64,000 nt of DNA from Bacteroidota bacterium (GTDB taxonomy: Bacteria; Bacteroidota; Bacteroidia; Chitinophagales; Chitinophagaceae), in NCBI GenBank assembly GCA_018267915.1, contig JAFDXN010000010.1:1-64000 (forward strand), given 5' to 3'. Under the pieces are notes generated by a model. That model worked only from the letters and a program-made list of their open reading frames with translations. It did not search any database and was not told where the DNA came from. Both the position numbers and the translations under genes were made by a program. Shown here piece after piece: positions 52,419-60,909 of this stretch (positions within the stretch are counted from its first letter, which is position 1; every line of letters starts with the position of its first letter).

Positions 52419-53117
52419 ATGTCGGCGCATAAGATCATTATTGCAATAGACGGGTTCTCATCGTGCGGAAAAAGTACGCTGGCAAAGCAACTGGCTGCCA
52501 AGCTGGGCTATAACTATATAGACAGCGGAGCTATGTACCGGGCGATAACCCTGTATTTTTTGCGCAATGGCATACATGTCAACGACCACGAGCAGATATT
52601 GGACGCCCTGTCCAATATTCACCTATCGTTTGTATTTAACGAACAGCGGCAACAATCGGACATATACCTGAATGAGGAAGATGTAGAGCCCTATATACGC
52701 GACCTGATAGTAGCAGAGAAAGTAAGCGAGGTAGCGGCTATTAAAGAAGTGCGCTCCTTCGCCGTGGCGCAGCAAAAGAAAATGGGCAAAAAGAAAGGCA
52801 TAGTGATGGACGGGCGCGATATAGGTACGGTGGTATTTCCTGAAGCGGAGCTGAAAGTATTCATGACGGCAGACCCTGACATAAGAGTGCTGCGCCGCTA
52901 TGACGAACTGGTAGCAAACAACCCTAACATAACCATAGAAGAAGTGCGGCACAACCTGGAGCTGCGCGACTATATAGACAGCAACCGCGAGGAGAGCCCC
53001 CTGCGCAAAGCCGACGATGCCATAACACTGGACAATAGCAACTTAACGCGGGAAGAACAACTGGAAAAAGTGCTGGAATGGGTGAAGGACAGGGCTACGA
53101 ATGTGGTAGCGAAATAG
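52419..53117 (+). CDS. cmk: (d)CMP kinase
   Basis: Phosphorylates CMP and dCMP to the diphosphates using ATP, in the cytosolic pyrimidine salvage/biosynthesis route. 232 residues with the P-loop DGFSSCGKSTLAKQLA, the substrate-binding YNYIDSGAMYRAIT, VMDGRDIGTVVFPEAELKVFM, and the lid region RDYIDSNREESPLRKADDA. The length and motif order match Cmk. A TAAATTTG box precedes it. It is convergent with the GldM-like gene. Confidence 0.94.
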   Translation: MSAHKIIIAIDGFSSCGKSTLAKQLAAKLGYNYIDSGAMYRAITLYFLRNGIHVNDHEQILDALSNIHLSFVFNEQRQQSDIYLNEEDVEPYIRDLIVAEKVSEVAAIKEVRSFAVAQQKKMGKKKGIVMDGRDIGTVVFPEAELKVFMTADPDIRVLRRYDELVANNPNITIEEVRHNLELRDYIDSNREESPLRKADDAITLDNSNLTREEQLEKVLEWVKDRATNVVAK

Positions 53118-53121
53118 AGCG

Positions 53122-53529
53122 CTAATTGTTTTTGTACTTAAGTATTACTGAGGCAAGGCTTCGCGGTCTGCGGTCTTTGCCAATAGCCTTAATATCTTCG
53201 AAGTAGATAGTGCCCGACACGCCGGCATACATCCTTATCTTTTGCTTTACATCATCGTTAAAGTCAGCACCCGATACCTGTATCGGACCAATATAATCGG
53301 CCCTTGATGACCTCATGCTAAACACAAAAGACGTTATTTTATACTCCGTGATGGTAGTTGATAAGCCACCTATCTCCAGGATGTCAGCGGTAGTGGGTAA
53401 TTTGTTTTTGTCATCGGCGAAGGGATAATATTTTCGGAATCCGTCTGCGGCTTTACGAGCAGCCAACTGACCAGTAGAAAAAAAGGGGACTGTGAATAGG
53501 AGCACGATCAAGAAATAGGCTTTGTTCAT
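53122..53529 (-). CDS. free-standing GldM-like C-terminal domain protein
   Basis: A 135-residue exported protein: signal peptide (LIVLLFTVPFFSTGQ) and a domain that reads like the last domain of GldM, the T9SS core motor protein: TITEYKITSFVFSM, GPIQVSGADFNDDVKQKIRMYAGVSGTIYFEDIKAIGKDRRPRSL. GldM itself has a transmembrane helix and about 500 residues, so this is a separate small protein with only the terminal periplasmic domain. It may interact with T9SS parts or be a relic. It is divergent from polX with 102 bases between. Confidence 0.65.
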   Translation of the reverse strand: MNKAYFLIVLLFTVPFFSTGQLAARKAADGFRKYYPFADDKNKLPTTADILEIGGLSTTITEYKITSFVFSMRSSRADYIGPIQVSGADFNDDVKQKIRMYAGVSGTIYFEDIKAIGKDRRPRSLASVILKYKNN

Positions 53530-53631
53530 AAATGTTGCTTTACACCTCCATTCAAAATACTTATTAACTTGCCAGGCCGACTAAAATTGTTGTCAATCGA
53601 TTTTTTTCTGTAGTGTTTATTATTATCATTC

Positions 53632-55302
53632 ATGACCAATAACGAAATAGCCGACCACTTCTCACTGCTATCCAAACTCATGGACATACATGGGGAGAAC
53701 TCTTTTAAATCCAAGTCATATAGTATAGCCGCATTCAATATTGAAAGACTTCCGGGTGAGGTAGCCGATATGGATGATGCACAACTATTCAGCCAAAAGG
53801 GTATCGGTGAATCGACCGGGAAAAAGATACGCGAGATACAGGACACAGGCAGGCTCGGCCTGCTGGATAATATTATTGCCAGTACACCACCCGGCATTCT
53901 GGACCTGCTGCAGATAAAAGGTATGGGCCCTAAAAAGATAGCGCAGGTATGGAAGGAGATGGGGATAGAGTCGGTAGGCGAGCTGGAGTATGCATGCAAC
54001 GAGAACCGGTTGGCCGCTCTTAAAGGGTTCGGCGCCAAAAGCCAGGAGAGCATCCTGCAAAACATTCAATACTTCCAGCAAAATTTAGGGTTCCACCTCT
54101 GGGCCTCCGTGGAAGAGACTGCTACCCATTTCGTAACGCAGCTGCGAAAAAATTTTAATGATGCCCGCGTCGACCTTACAGGCCCGGTACGCCGCCACCT
54201 GGAGACACTTGAATATATCGATATCATTACCGATGCTGATAAAATGACGCTCATCGCGTGGCTGCAACACATACCCGGTATAGAGATCACCGACACCGGC
54301 TGGCTTACAATACACATACCCGAGCAGCCTAAATTAAAAATACACCTTACCAGTCGAGAGCACTACTATCAAAATCTGTTCAACACCACGGGCAGTGCCG
54401 AATTCTTAGAAGCTTTCAACGCAAGGTATTCGATACCTGCGACGCTGAATAGCGAAGAAGAGATATTCAGTGTAAACAATTTACAGTATATCGGTCCAGA
54501 GCGACGCGAGCTGCCGGGCATATTGGAATTTGCTGCTGCCGACGAGGTAAAGGAAGTTATTCAGCTATCGGATATACGGGCCATTATACACTCCCACTCC
54601 AAATGGAGTGATGGGCAGGATACCATTGAGGCGATGGCCAGGGCCGCGATAGATAAGGGTTATGAATATCTCGTGCTCAGCGACCACTCGCAGGCAGCCT
54701 ACTATGCCGATGGCCTGAAGCCGGAGCAAATAGCCGCCCAGCATATCGAGATAGATGCGCTGAACGAGAAGCTGAAGCCCTTCAAAATATTCAAGAGCAT
54801 CGAGGCAGATATCCTGGGTGATGGAAGCCTGGACTACAGCCCACAGGTTTTAGAAACATTTGACCTCGTGATCGCATCGGTACACAGCAACCTGAAGATG
54901 AGCCAGGAGAAGGCTATGAGCAGGGTAATGGCCGCAATCCGAAATCCTTTCACTACCATATTAGGGCACCCTACCGGGCGCCTGCTACTTTCACGTGCAG
55001 GCTATCCGCTTGACCACAAGGCTGTCATAGATGCCTGCGCGGAATATAACGTGGTAATAGAGATCAATGCCCACCCGCGGCGGCTGGACCTGGACTGGAG
55101 ATGGATAGCCTATGCCGTGGAGAAAGGTGTACTGCTTTCGATAGATCCAGACGCGCACTCGGTAAATGGCTACAAGGATGTTTACTATGGTGTAATTGCA
55201 GCGCAAAAAGGCGGCCTGACGGCCAAACAAAACCTTAGCAGCTTCACACTGGCGGAGTTCGAAGCCTTCCTGGAAAAGTACAGGCAGAGGAGATGCAGTT
55301 AA
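53632..55302 (+). CDS. polX: PolX family protein with degraded polymerase site
   Basis: A 556-residue protein of the bacterial PolX type: helix-hairpin-helix motifs (SQKGIGESTGKKI, QIKGMGPKKIAQVW, ALKGFGAKSQESI), a Pol-beta-like nucleotidyltransferase region about 150-260, and a C-terminal PHP nuclease domain. In a normal PolX the motif GSxRR...GDxDL carries two catalytic Asp; here it reads GPVRRHLETLEYIDI, with Tyr195 and only Asp197, and the third Asp position (normally in V-D-L) is His238. The PHP motifs are intact: IIHSHSKWSDG, VLSDHSQ, IEADI, VHSNL, LGHPTGR, INAHPRR and IDPDAHS. Probably an active nuclease in DNA repair rather than a polymerase. Confidence 0.88.
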   Translation: MTNNEIADHFSLLSKLMDIHGENSFKSKSYSIAAFNIERLPGEVADMDDAQLFSQKGIGESTGKKIREIQDTGRLGLLDNIIASTPPGILDLLQIKGMGPKKIAQVWKEMGIESVGELEYACNENRLAALKGFGAKSQESILQNIQYFQQNLGFHLWASVEETATHFVTQLRKNFNDARVDLTGPVRRHLETLEYIDIITDADKMTLIAWLQHIPGIEITDTGWLTIHIPEQPKLKIHLTSREHYYQNLFNTTGSAEFLEAFNARYSIPATLNSEEEIFSVNNLQYIGPERRELPGILEFAAADEVKEVIQLSDIRAIIHSHSKWSDGQDTIEAMARAAIDKGYEYLVLSDHSQAAYYADGLKPEQIAAQHIEIDALNEKLKPFKIFKSIEADILGDGSLDYSPQVLETFDLVIASVHSNLKMSQEKAMSRVMAAIRNPFTTILGHPTGRLLLSRAGYPLDHKAVIDACAEYNVVIEINAHPRRLDLDWRWIAYAVEKGVLLSIDPDAHSVNGYKDVYYGVIAAQKGGLTAKQNLSSFTLAEFEAFLEKYRQRRCS

Positions 55303-55308
55303 TTGTAT

Positions 55309-55347
55309 AAAAAGCAAATCCCGCATCAAGTGCGGGATTTGCTTTTT
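55309..55347. terminator. bidirectional terminator
   Basis: Perfect 17-base-pair stem AAAAAGCAAATCCCGCA (55309-55325) and TGCGGGATTTGCTTTTT (55331-55347) with 5-base loop, between the convergent polX and thiolase genes. The stem carries T tracts on both sides. Confidence 0.88.
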
Positions 55348-55362
55348 ATGGTCATCGATTGT

Positions 55363-56541
55363 TTACATCTTCTCGATTACCAGTGCGCTTGCGCCACCAC
55401 CACCGTTGCAGATGCCGGCTGCACCGTATTTAGCGTTCTTCTGGTTTAGTACATTGATAAGCGTTACAATGATACGCGCACCGCTGGCGCCCAATGGGTG
55501 ACCCAATGATACTGCGCCGCCATTCGCATTCACCTGCTCTGGCTTCAGATTCATTTTCTGCATGTTTACCAAGCCTACTACGCTGAATGCTTCATTGAGC
55601 TCAAAGTAATTGATGTCTTCCATTTTCAGGCCGGCTTTCGCTACAGCTTTAGGTACTGCTACCGAAGGCGTTGTAGTAAACCATTCAGGGGCCTGTTCAG
55701 CGTCCGCATAACCTTTGATCTTCGCGATCGGTTTGATACCGAGGGCGTCCGCTTTTTCCTTGCTCATGAGTACCAGCGCCGCAGCTCCGTCGTTCATGGT
55801 GCTGGCATTGGCTGCAGTTACAGAACCATCTTTGGTAAATGCCGATTTCAGCGTAGGTATCTTGTCGAACTTAACGTTGAACGGTTCTTCGTCTTTTGCG
55901 AAAGTGATGGGATCACCTTTCTTCTGTGGTATCACTACGGGCACTATCTCGCTTTCAAAGCGGCCTTCGTTCACCGATGCCTGGCTGCGTTTGTAACTCT
56001 CGATAGCGAACTCGTCCTGCGACTCGCGGCTGATATTACACTCCTTAGCGCAAAGCTCGGCGGCGTTGCCCATCGCGTAGTTATTGTACACGTCGGTAAG
56101 GCCGTCTTTGGCCAGACCGTCGATCACAGTAACGTTGCCGTATTTGTTGCCCCACCGCAGGTTCTCATTATAGAAGGGCACATTGCTCATGCTTTCCATG
56201 CCGCCTGCTACCACGACGTCGTTGTCGCCCAGCATGATAGATTGTGCACCTTGCATGATGGCCTTCATACCGCTTGCGCATACTTTATTAACAGTAGTAC
56301 AGGGTACATTATCGGGCACGCCTGCAAAGCGGGCTGCCTGGCGGGCAGGCGCCTGGCCCAGGTTGGCCTGCATTACGCAGCCCATCAATACTTCGTTTAC
56401 TTCAGTTGCATCAACGCCTGCTTTCTCGAGCGCGCCTTTTATGGCGATCGCTCCCAGTTTTGTAGCGGAAAAATCCTTCAGCGAGCCGCCCCAACTGCCT
56501 ATAGGGGTGCGCACCGCGGATACGATATACACTTCTTTCAT
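55363..56541 (-). CDS. acetyl-CoA C-acetyltransferase (thiolase)
   Basis: Condenses or cleaves acetoacetyl-CoA/3-ketoacyl-CoA; a cytosolic enzyme of beta-oxidation and ketone metabolism. 392 residues, with nucleophile Cys88 in TVNKVCASGMKAIMQGAQSI, active-site ELNEAFSVV, GGAVSLGHPLGASGARI with the catalytic His, and the second Cys in GAAGICNGGGGASALVIE. Motif order and length match biosynthetic thiolase (AtoB/ThlA). It could also serve breakdown of phenylacetate-derived acyl-CoA. It is a single-gene unit. Confidence 0.93.
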   Translation of the reverse strand: MKEVYIVSAVRTPIGSWGGSLKDFSATKLGAIAIKGALEKAGVDATEVNEVLMGCVMQANLGQAPARQAARFAGVPDNVPCTTVNKVCASGMKAIMQGAQSIMLGDNDVVVAGGMESMSNVPFYNENLRWGNKYGNVTVIDGLAKDGLTDVYNNYAMGNAAELCAKECNISRESQDEFAIESYKRSQASVNEGRFESEIVPVVIPQKKGDPITFAKDEEPFNVKFDKIPTLKSAFTKDGSVTAANASTMNDGAAALVLMSKEKADALGIKPIAKIKGYADAEQAPEWFTTTPSVAVPKAVAKAGLKMEDINYFELNEAFSVVGLVNMQKMNLKPEQVNANGGAVSLGHPLGASGARIIVTLINVLNQKNAKYGAAGICNGGGGASALVIEKM

Positions 56542-56696
56542 AGAAAAATATTTTTAAAGACCGCCAAATGTAAGAAAAAAACGGGGTAGCGGCATTTGAT
56601 TATAAATCAAGCTTATAGGCGAATTATTAAACCACAAAACTTGTTAAATTGACCCCAATACTTGCCCTCTTTCTTATGAAGTTTCATAAAGATTAC

Positions 56697-56704
56697 TAAC
56701 TTTG
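56697..56704 (+). promoter_or_regulatory. candidate -7 element
   Basis: TAACTTTG fits TAnnTTTG and lies 32 bases before the L,D-transpeptidase start. No clear TTG is seen at -33, so support is partial. Confidence 0.35.
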
Positions 56705-56736
56705 GTTACATCAGATTACATCTTTTTTTAAACAAA

Positions 56737-57630
56737 ATGAGGTCAATGAAGAAACTGATCCTGGGGACGTACGTATGCCTTATAGCTGTATTACTGGTAG
56801 CAAAACCGGTAGGAGCGAATGAATCTACCACAATGATGGCTGAATCTGCCATTATGCGCTACATAGACAATGTGTATGCCAGCCTTGATTTTTGCGACAA
56901 TCAACGTCTCTCTTACGATGTTTTTGTTAAGGCCTGCCATGGCTACTTCAACCTGAAAAATGCCGGCAAACTGAACGACAGCAAATCTGTAATTACAATA
57001 TGCGATTTCACCAAATCATCCAATGAGAACCGGATGTGGGTGATAGACCTCTCGCAAAAGAAGGTACTTTTTAATACCTATGTTGCACATGGCCAGGGTT
57101 CGGGCGAGGAGTTTGCTACGGCCTTCTCAAATAGGTCAGAATCGCACCAAAGCAGCCTGGGTTTTTATGTAACCGGCGATACTTACCAGGGAGAGCACGG
57201 TACCTCGCTCCGACTGCTGGGTATGGATGAAAGCTTCAACGATGCCGCATATGACCGCGGTATCGTAGTGCACGGGGCTGACTACGTAAGCAGCAATTTC
57301 ATCAAGGGTAATGACCGATTGGGTCGCAGTTGGGGTTGCCCTGCAGTACCGTCTAACCTGTCTTTGCCAATTATCAATACGATCAAGGAAGGTTCCTGCC
57401 TTTTCATATACTACCCCGACAAGAACTACCTCAAAACAGCTTTCTGGCTAAATAAGAGAGTAGACCAACTGCCAAATGATATTATGGTTTCCGATATGAG
57501 ATTTGCCTCGAATATGAAACCACTTCCAAAGAAGCGCGATACAGTTACTGTTTATTCCTACGTAGACAGTCGTAACAACGAAGTAATCGTTCCTTCGCTG
57601 GCGCCCAAGCTTAAGCTACCGTTATTTTAA
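56737..57630 (+). CDS. YkuD_2-type L,D-transpeptidase-like protein
   Basis: A 297-residue exported protein with a signal sequence (LILGTYVCLIAVLLVAKPVGA) and a murein L,D-transpeptidase catalytic-domain-like fold: VITICDFTKSSNENRMWVIDL, the YVAHGQGSG loop, His179 in GIVVHGADY and Cys201 in GRSWGCPAVP. The pattern fits PF13645 (YkuD_2). It would make or trim 3-3 links in peptidoglycan, or attach proteins. A second start at ATG 56746 is possible. The neighbouring convergent gene encodes another type of L,D-transpeptidase. Confidence 0.88.
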   Translation: MRSMKKLILGTYVCLIAVLLVAKPVGANESTTMMAESAIMRYIDNVYASLDFCDNQRLSYDVFVKACHGYFNLKNAGKLNDSKSVITICDFTKSSNENRMWVIDLSQKKVLFNTYVAHGQGSGEEFATAFSNRSESHQSSLGFYVTGDTYQGEHGTSLRLLGMDESFNDAAYDRGIVVHGADYVSSNFIKGNDRLGRSWGCPAVPSNLSLPIINTIKEGSCLFIYYPDKNYLKTAFWLNKRVDQLPNDIMVSDMRFASNMKPLPKKRDTVTVYSYVDSRNNEVIVPSLAPKLKLPLF

Positions 57631-57643
57631 ACTACTTTGACAT

Positions 57644-57677
57644 AATAAAAAAGAGGCCGTTTGGCCTCTTTTTTATT
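57644..57677. terminator. bidirectional terminator
   Basis: 15-base-pair stem AATAAAAAAGAGGCC (57644-57658) and GGCCTCTTTTTTATT (57663-57677), 4-base loop. It overlaps the stop codon of the convergent L,D-transpeptidase gene and serves both genes. Confidence 0.85.
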
Positions 57678-59376
57678 ATCGGATGTAAGAGATCAGCCTG
57701 CCGTCTCTTTTATAAATATCGCTTATCAGGCGTATGTGCTTGCCCGTAGTATCCGGATAAGCCGTCAGGTACACAATATGAACCGGTATCTTGTTCTTCA
57801 ATATCTTCCAGTTGGTCTTGTGGGTCTTGATCATTTCCTCAAGGGTATCATTGTTGAAGTTGAGTTTTTCGATCTGCGACAGTATATATACGGCCATTTC
57901 CTTCGGTTTCTGTACCCTTACGCAGCCTGAGCTTTTAGCACGGTAGCGTAGCGGGAAATCGTCGCGGTGGGGTGTGTCGTGTAGATATATATCCCAAGGG
58001 TTGGGCAGGTTGAACTTAACGTAGCCCAGCGAGTTGTCATCGCCCGGCGCTTGCTTGTACGTATAGTTTCGGTAGTTGCCGGCATTGATCAGCGTAGCGT
58101 CGACCACATTCCCCTTCCTGTCGTATGCTTTCAATCCCTTTTTCTTCAGGTAGTTTACATTTTTAGTGATGCCGGGCAGCACATCCTTTTTCAAAATAGT
58201 TGGTGGCACACCCCATGGCGGGTTAATGACAATGTTGGCCATCGATGCACCCAGGCTGGGCGTCTGGCGCTCTGGCCTGCCCACTACTACGCGCATATGC
58301 ATAGCGTTCTCGCCATTGCGTTTGAAAAATAGCTCCATAAGCGGCACGTCGACCAGCACATAGAAATCGCCTATGTCCCTATGCATCCATCTGAGTCGCT
58401 CCAGGTTGGCTTTTATCTTGGAGGTGGTATTGCTCAAAGGTGTGCCCAGATAGCGCATCGTCGTGGAGTCGGCTTTACCTGTCGGCTTAATACCATGGTA
58501 ATCCTGGTAGGCCACAAGCAGCTGTTGCGACTCTGTAAGGCTATCGTCGGTTCTGGTCTGCACCCAGGGCAGTTCCGTTTTTATCACAGTTGTGATCACC
58601 GACTGTGTTGCACTGTCCGTCACCCTGGCAGCAGCTGCACTGTGCAAAATGCTGATCATCGAATCCAGTTTTCCGTCTACCATTAACTTATTGAACCGCT
58701 TGAGTTCCTCGCGCAGAAGTCCATAGGCAGGTATCTTACTTCTAAAACTGTCGAGCGAAACGTACCTATCGTTTTTACCCAGTTGATCAACAAGCAGTTC
58801 AGGGGCAGTCCAGACCGTATCATTGCCGTGGAACCAAAGCGAGTCAACCAGTTTTGGTGGCACAATGCCCATCAGCAGATCGCGGGAGGCATTGAGATAG
58901 GTTGATGTAAGCGCAGTATCAAATGCCACTACGGCCGCAATGTCAATATTCTTTTTCTTCTCAAAAAGCTCAGCCTGTTTATTGAGTTCGGCCAGGTGAT
59001 AGCGCTCCTGGTCTATACCGTCCCATGTGATCTCGCGGAGGTCTTTTAGAAATGTCGTCGCATTATCTGTTAATCCGTTTTTGTCGAACCAAAAAGGTCC
59101 GTAATCATTTTGCCGGTATGCAAGGCGCAGGTAGCCTGCTATAGTAGTTCCTTTTTTCTTTTTACCCGCAGTGTCTTCCGGCTTCAGCATCTCCTGAAGC
59201 TGTGAGGCAAACTCTTCTTTATCGGGGAACTGAGATGAAAAAACCCCTTTTTTTGACGACTCTTTATGACCATTGCTGCATGATATCAAAAACGATATAC
59301 AGAAAAGGATCACAATTAAAGAAACACTATCAGGCAGCACATAAGCTCTTGCCTCTCTTTCGTTCATATATTTCAC
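57676..59376 (-). CDS. L,D-transpeptidase family lipoprotein (YcbB-like)
   Basis: A 566-residue envelope enzyme. The N-terminus is a lipoprotein-type signal (LIVILFCISFLISC), then the YcbB-type scaffold (FWFDKNGLTDNATTFLKDL), a peptidoglycan-binding region (LVAYQDYHGIKPTGKADSTTM) and the YkuD catalytic domain in the last third: MRVVVGRPERQTPSL, YLHDTPHRDDFPL and KSSGCVRVQKPKEMA with the catalytic Cys485. It makes meso-DAP to meso-DAP cross-links. The start may be ATG 59376 or 59367. Two L,D-transpeptidase types in tail-to-tail neighbours suggest that 3-3 cross-links matter in this organism. Confidence 0.9.
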   Translation of the reverse strand: MKYMNEREARAYVLPDSVSLIVILFCISFLISCSNGHKESSKKGVFSSQFPDKEEFASQLQEMLKPEDTAGKKKKGTTIAGYLRLAYRQNDYGPFWFDKNGLTDNATTFLKDLREITWDGIDQERYHLAELNKQAELFEKKKNIDIAAVVAFDTALTSTYLNASRDLLMGIVPPKLVDSLWFHGNDTVWTAPELLVDQLGKNDRYVSLDSFRSKIPAYGLLREELKRFNKLMVDGKLDSMISILHSAAAARVTDSATQSVITTVIKTELPWVQTRTDDSLTESQQLLVAYQDYHGIKPTGKADSTTMRYLGTPLSNTTSKIKANLERLRWMHRDIGDFYVLVDVPLMELFFKRNGENAMHMRVVVGRPERQTPSLGASMANIVINPPWGVPPTILKKDVLPGITKNVNYLKKKGLKAYDRKGNVVDATLINAGNYRNYTYKQAPGDDNSLGYVKFNLPNPWDIYLHDTPHRDDFPLRYRAKSSGCVRVQKPKEMAVYILSQIEKLNFNNDTLEEMIKTHKTNWKILKNKIPVHIVYLTAYPDTTGKHIRLISDIYKRDGRLISYIR

Positions 59377-59421
59377 TGTTTTACAGACCGGGGCCGTTAA
59401 GATATAAATAAAAAAACAATC

Positions 59422-59772
59422 TTACAGCTCCAGTTCCTTCATGGGATCCCAAAATAATTTTTTGAAGTCAACCACCACATCATCCTTCACTTTCACACCG
59501 TCTTTCTCCAACAGTTCCTGCATATGCGTTGGCGTGGCAAAATGAAAGCGACCGGTAAGTTGGCCGTTTCTGTTAACTACCCTGTGCGCAGGCACTTTGG
59601 GCTTTACACCAAAGCAGGAATTCATCGCATAGCCTACCACCCTGGCGCCCGACTTGGCCCCTATGGCTGCTGCAATAGCGCCATAACTTGTTACCCTACC
59701 TTTTGGCACACAACGCACCACGTCGTAAATAACGTCGTAGATTGTCTCTTTATTGGCTTCTTTTTTCTTCAT
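59422..59772 (-). CDS. alkyltransferase-like protein (ATL), Cys-less MGMT
   Basis: A 116-residue DNA-repair accessory of the MGMT/Ada family. It has the helix-turn-helix part GRVTSYGAIAAAIGAKSGARVVGYAM and the active-site loop, but reads PAHRVVN instead of PCHRV: Ala62 replaces the alkyl-accepting cysteine. ATL proteins bind O6-alkylguanine and call nucleotide excision repair rather than accepting the alkyl group. It overlaps the DUF5522 gene by 23 bases, in an operon with trmB. Confidence 0.92.
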   Translation of the reverse strand: MKKKEANKETIYDVIYDVVRCVPKGRVTSYGAIAAAIGAKSGARVVGYAMNSCFGVKPKVPAHRVVNRNGQLTGRFHFATPTHMQELLEKDGVKVKDDVVVDFKKLFWDPMKELEL

Positions 59773-59950
59773 TTCTTTCAGCGATCAGTTTGCTCCTGTT
59801 GGGTTCCGGTACATTCATATAATCGTAAGGGCAATTCCTGCATCCGTTGCCACAGCAATAACCTCTTTCGGTAAGGTAAGATGCGGTGAACACCAGCCTG
59901 CCGTCCGGCAACAAAACATAGTCTTTACCCTCTGTCAATTGTTTGCTCAT
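59750..59950 (-). CDS. DUF5522 family protein
   Basis: A 66-residue protein of the Bacteroidota-type DUF5522 family: DYVLLPDGRLVFTASYLTERGYCCGNGCRNCPYDY. The CC...C..C motif is typical of a small metal site (Zn or Fe-S). Function unknown. It overlaps trmB upstream by 26 bases and the ATL gene downstream by 23, so the three are translated from one message. Confidence 0.88.
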   Translation of the reverse strand: MSKQLTEGKDYVLLPDGRLVFTASYLTERGYCCGNGCRNCPYDYMNVPEPNRSKLIAERNEEKRSQ

Positions 59951-60626
59951 GCTTCAGGAAACGCTCCGGTAGCTTTATACGGCCTTCGGGCAAAGTAAAG
60001 GAGAGAAAATATATTTTCCTTCCTTCTGCAAGGTGCATTTTTTCGTAAAAGGTCTGAATCGCCAGTGGGCCTTTTGCCAGGTCTTTACCATAAATGTCTT
60101 CCAGGTTTTGGTGTATGGTGCAGCCTTGCTCCGCTATCGTTTCAAGGGTAAAGTCGTATAATTCTTTTGAATCTGTTTTTAAGTTAATGTTAGCACCCGG
60201 CTTTAATACCTGTTGATACAGGTTAAGGAAACGTGGATGCGTAAGGCGGTTCTTCGCCCTCGAACTCCTGAGGAAAGGATCCGGAAAAATGATCCATATT
60301 TCCGAGACTTCCCCGGGCGCAAAGTAATTCGTGAGGTGATCGATCTGCGTGCGCATAAAGGCAACATTATCCAGCTTTTCCTGCAAGGCGATCTTGGCGC
60401 CGTTGTAAATACGATTGCCTTTTATGTCGATACCAATAAAGTTCCTGCCTTTATCTTCCCTGCCCAGGTTCACACTGTATTCTCCCTTTCCGCAAGCCAG
60501 CTCAAGCACAATAGGATTGCTATTCTTAAAAAAATCGCCCCAGTTCCCCTTCATGTTTTCCGGGTGCTGCAGTACGTTCGGAAAAGTCTCAATTGCCTGG
60601 AACCTGATCAGTTTCTTATGACCCAT
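59925..60626 (-). CDS. trmB: tRNA (guanine-N7)-methyltransferase
   Basis: Methylates G46 of tRNA with S-adenosylmethionine. 233 residues with the SAM-binding VLELACGKGEYSVNL and GIDIKGNRIYNGAKIA, the TrmB PDPF motif in IWIIFPDPFLRSSRAKNRL, and the TDSKELYDFTLE segment that follows. It leads the overlapping operon trmB-DUF5522-ATL on the minus strand. Confidence 0.93.
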   Translation of the reverse strand: MGHKKLIRFQAIETFPNVLQHPENMKGNWGDFFKNSNPIVLELACGKGEYSVNLGREDKGRNFIGIDIKGNRIYNGAKIALQEKLDNVAFMRTQIDHLTNYFAPGEVSEIWIIFPDPFLRSSRAKNRLTHPRFLNLYQQVLKPGANINLKTDSKELYDFTLETIAEQGCTIHQNLEDIYGKDLAKGPLAIQTFYEKMHLAEGRKIYFLSFTLPEGRIKLPERFLKHEQTIDRG

Positions 60627-60909
60627 TCTGCAAAGATACTATGAAGCAACAGGCTTTATATCAACATTTCATACAGGAATGACGCTTCTTAAATAAATGA
60701 ATACCAACGGTCTCTAATTATTCTCACTTCATCAGCAAAAACTCCCTGATCAGCTCCCTAACAATAGCAATAATTATTTAACGTCCTAATTTGTGGCACT
60801 TCAAAGTGCTGTGTTACAATCAATTATAAACTATTCAACGAGATTTTAATTCGTTGCTGCTACCATGTGAATAAAAACCAGTATTTGAGAACAAGCAAAA
60901 ATGATAGCA
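60627..60909. other. intergenic region upstream of T9SS gene
   Basis: 283 bases between divergent genes. No full promoter match is seen. The minus strand has a short open stretch near 60725-60760 ending in a stop that reads RELIREFLLMK; it could be a gene relic but cannot be identified. Confidence 0.5.

Noticed and set aside
60720..60770. Short minus-strand stretch reading RELIREFLLMK before a stop.
   Set aside because: Too short, no upstream coding support; may be chance.
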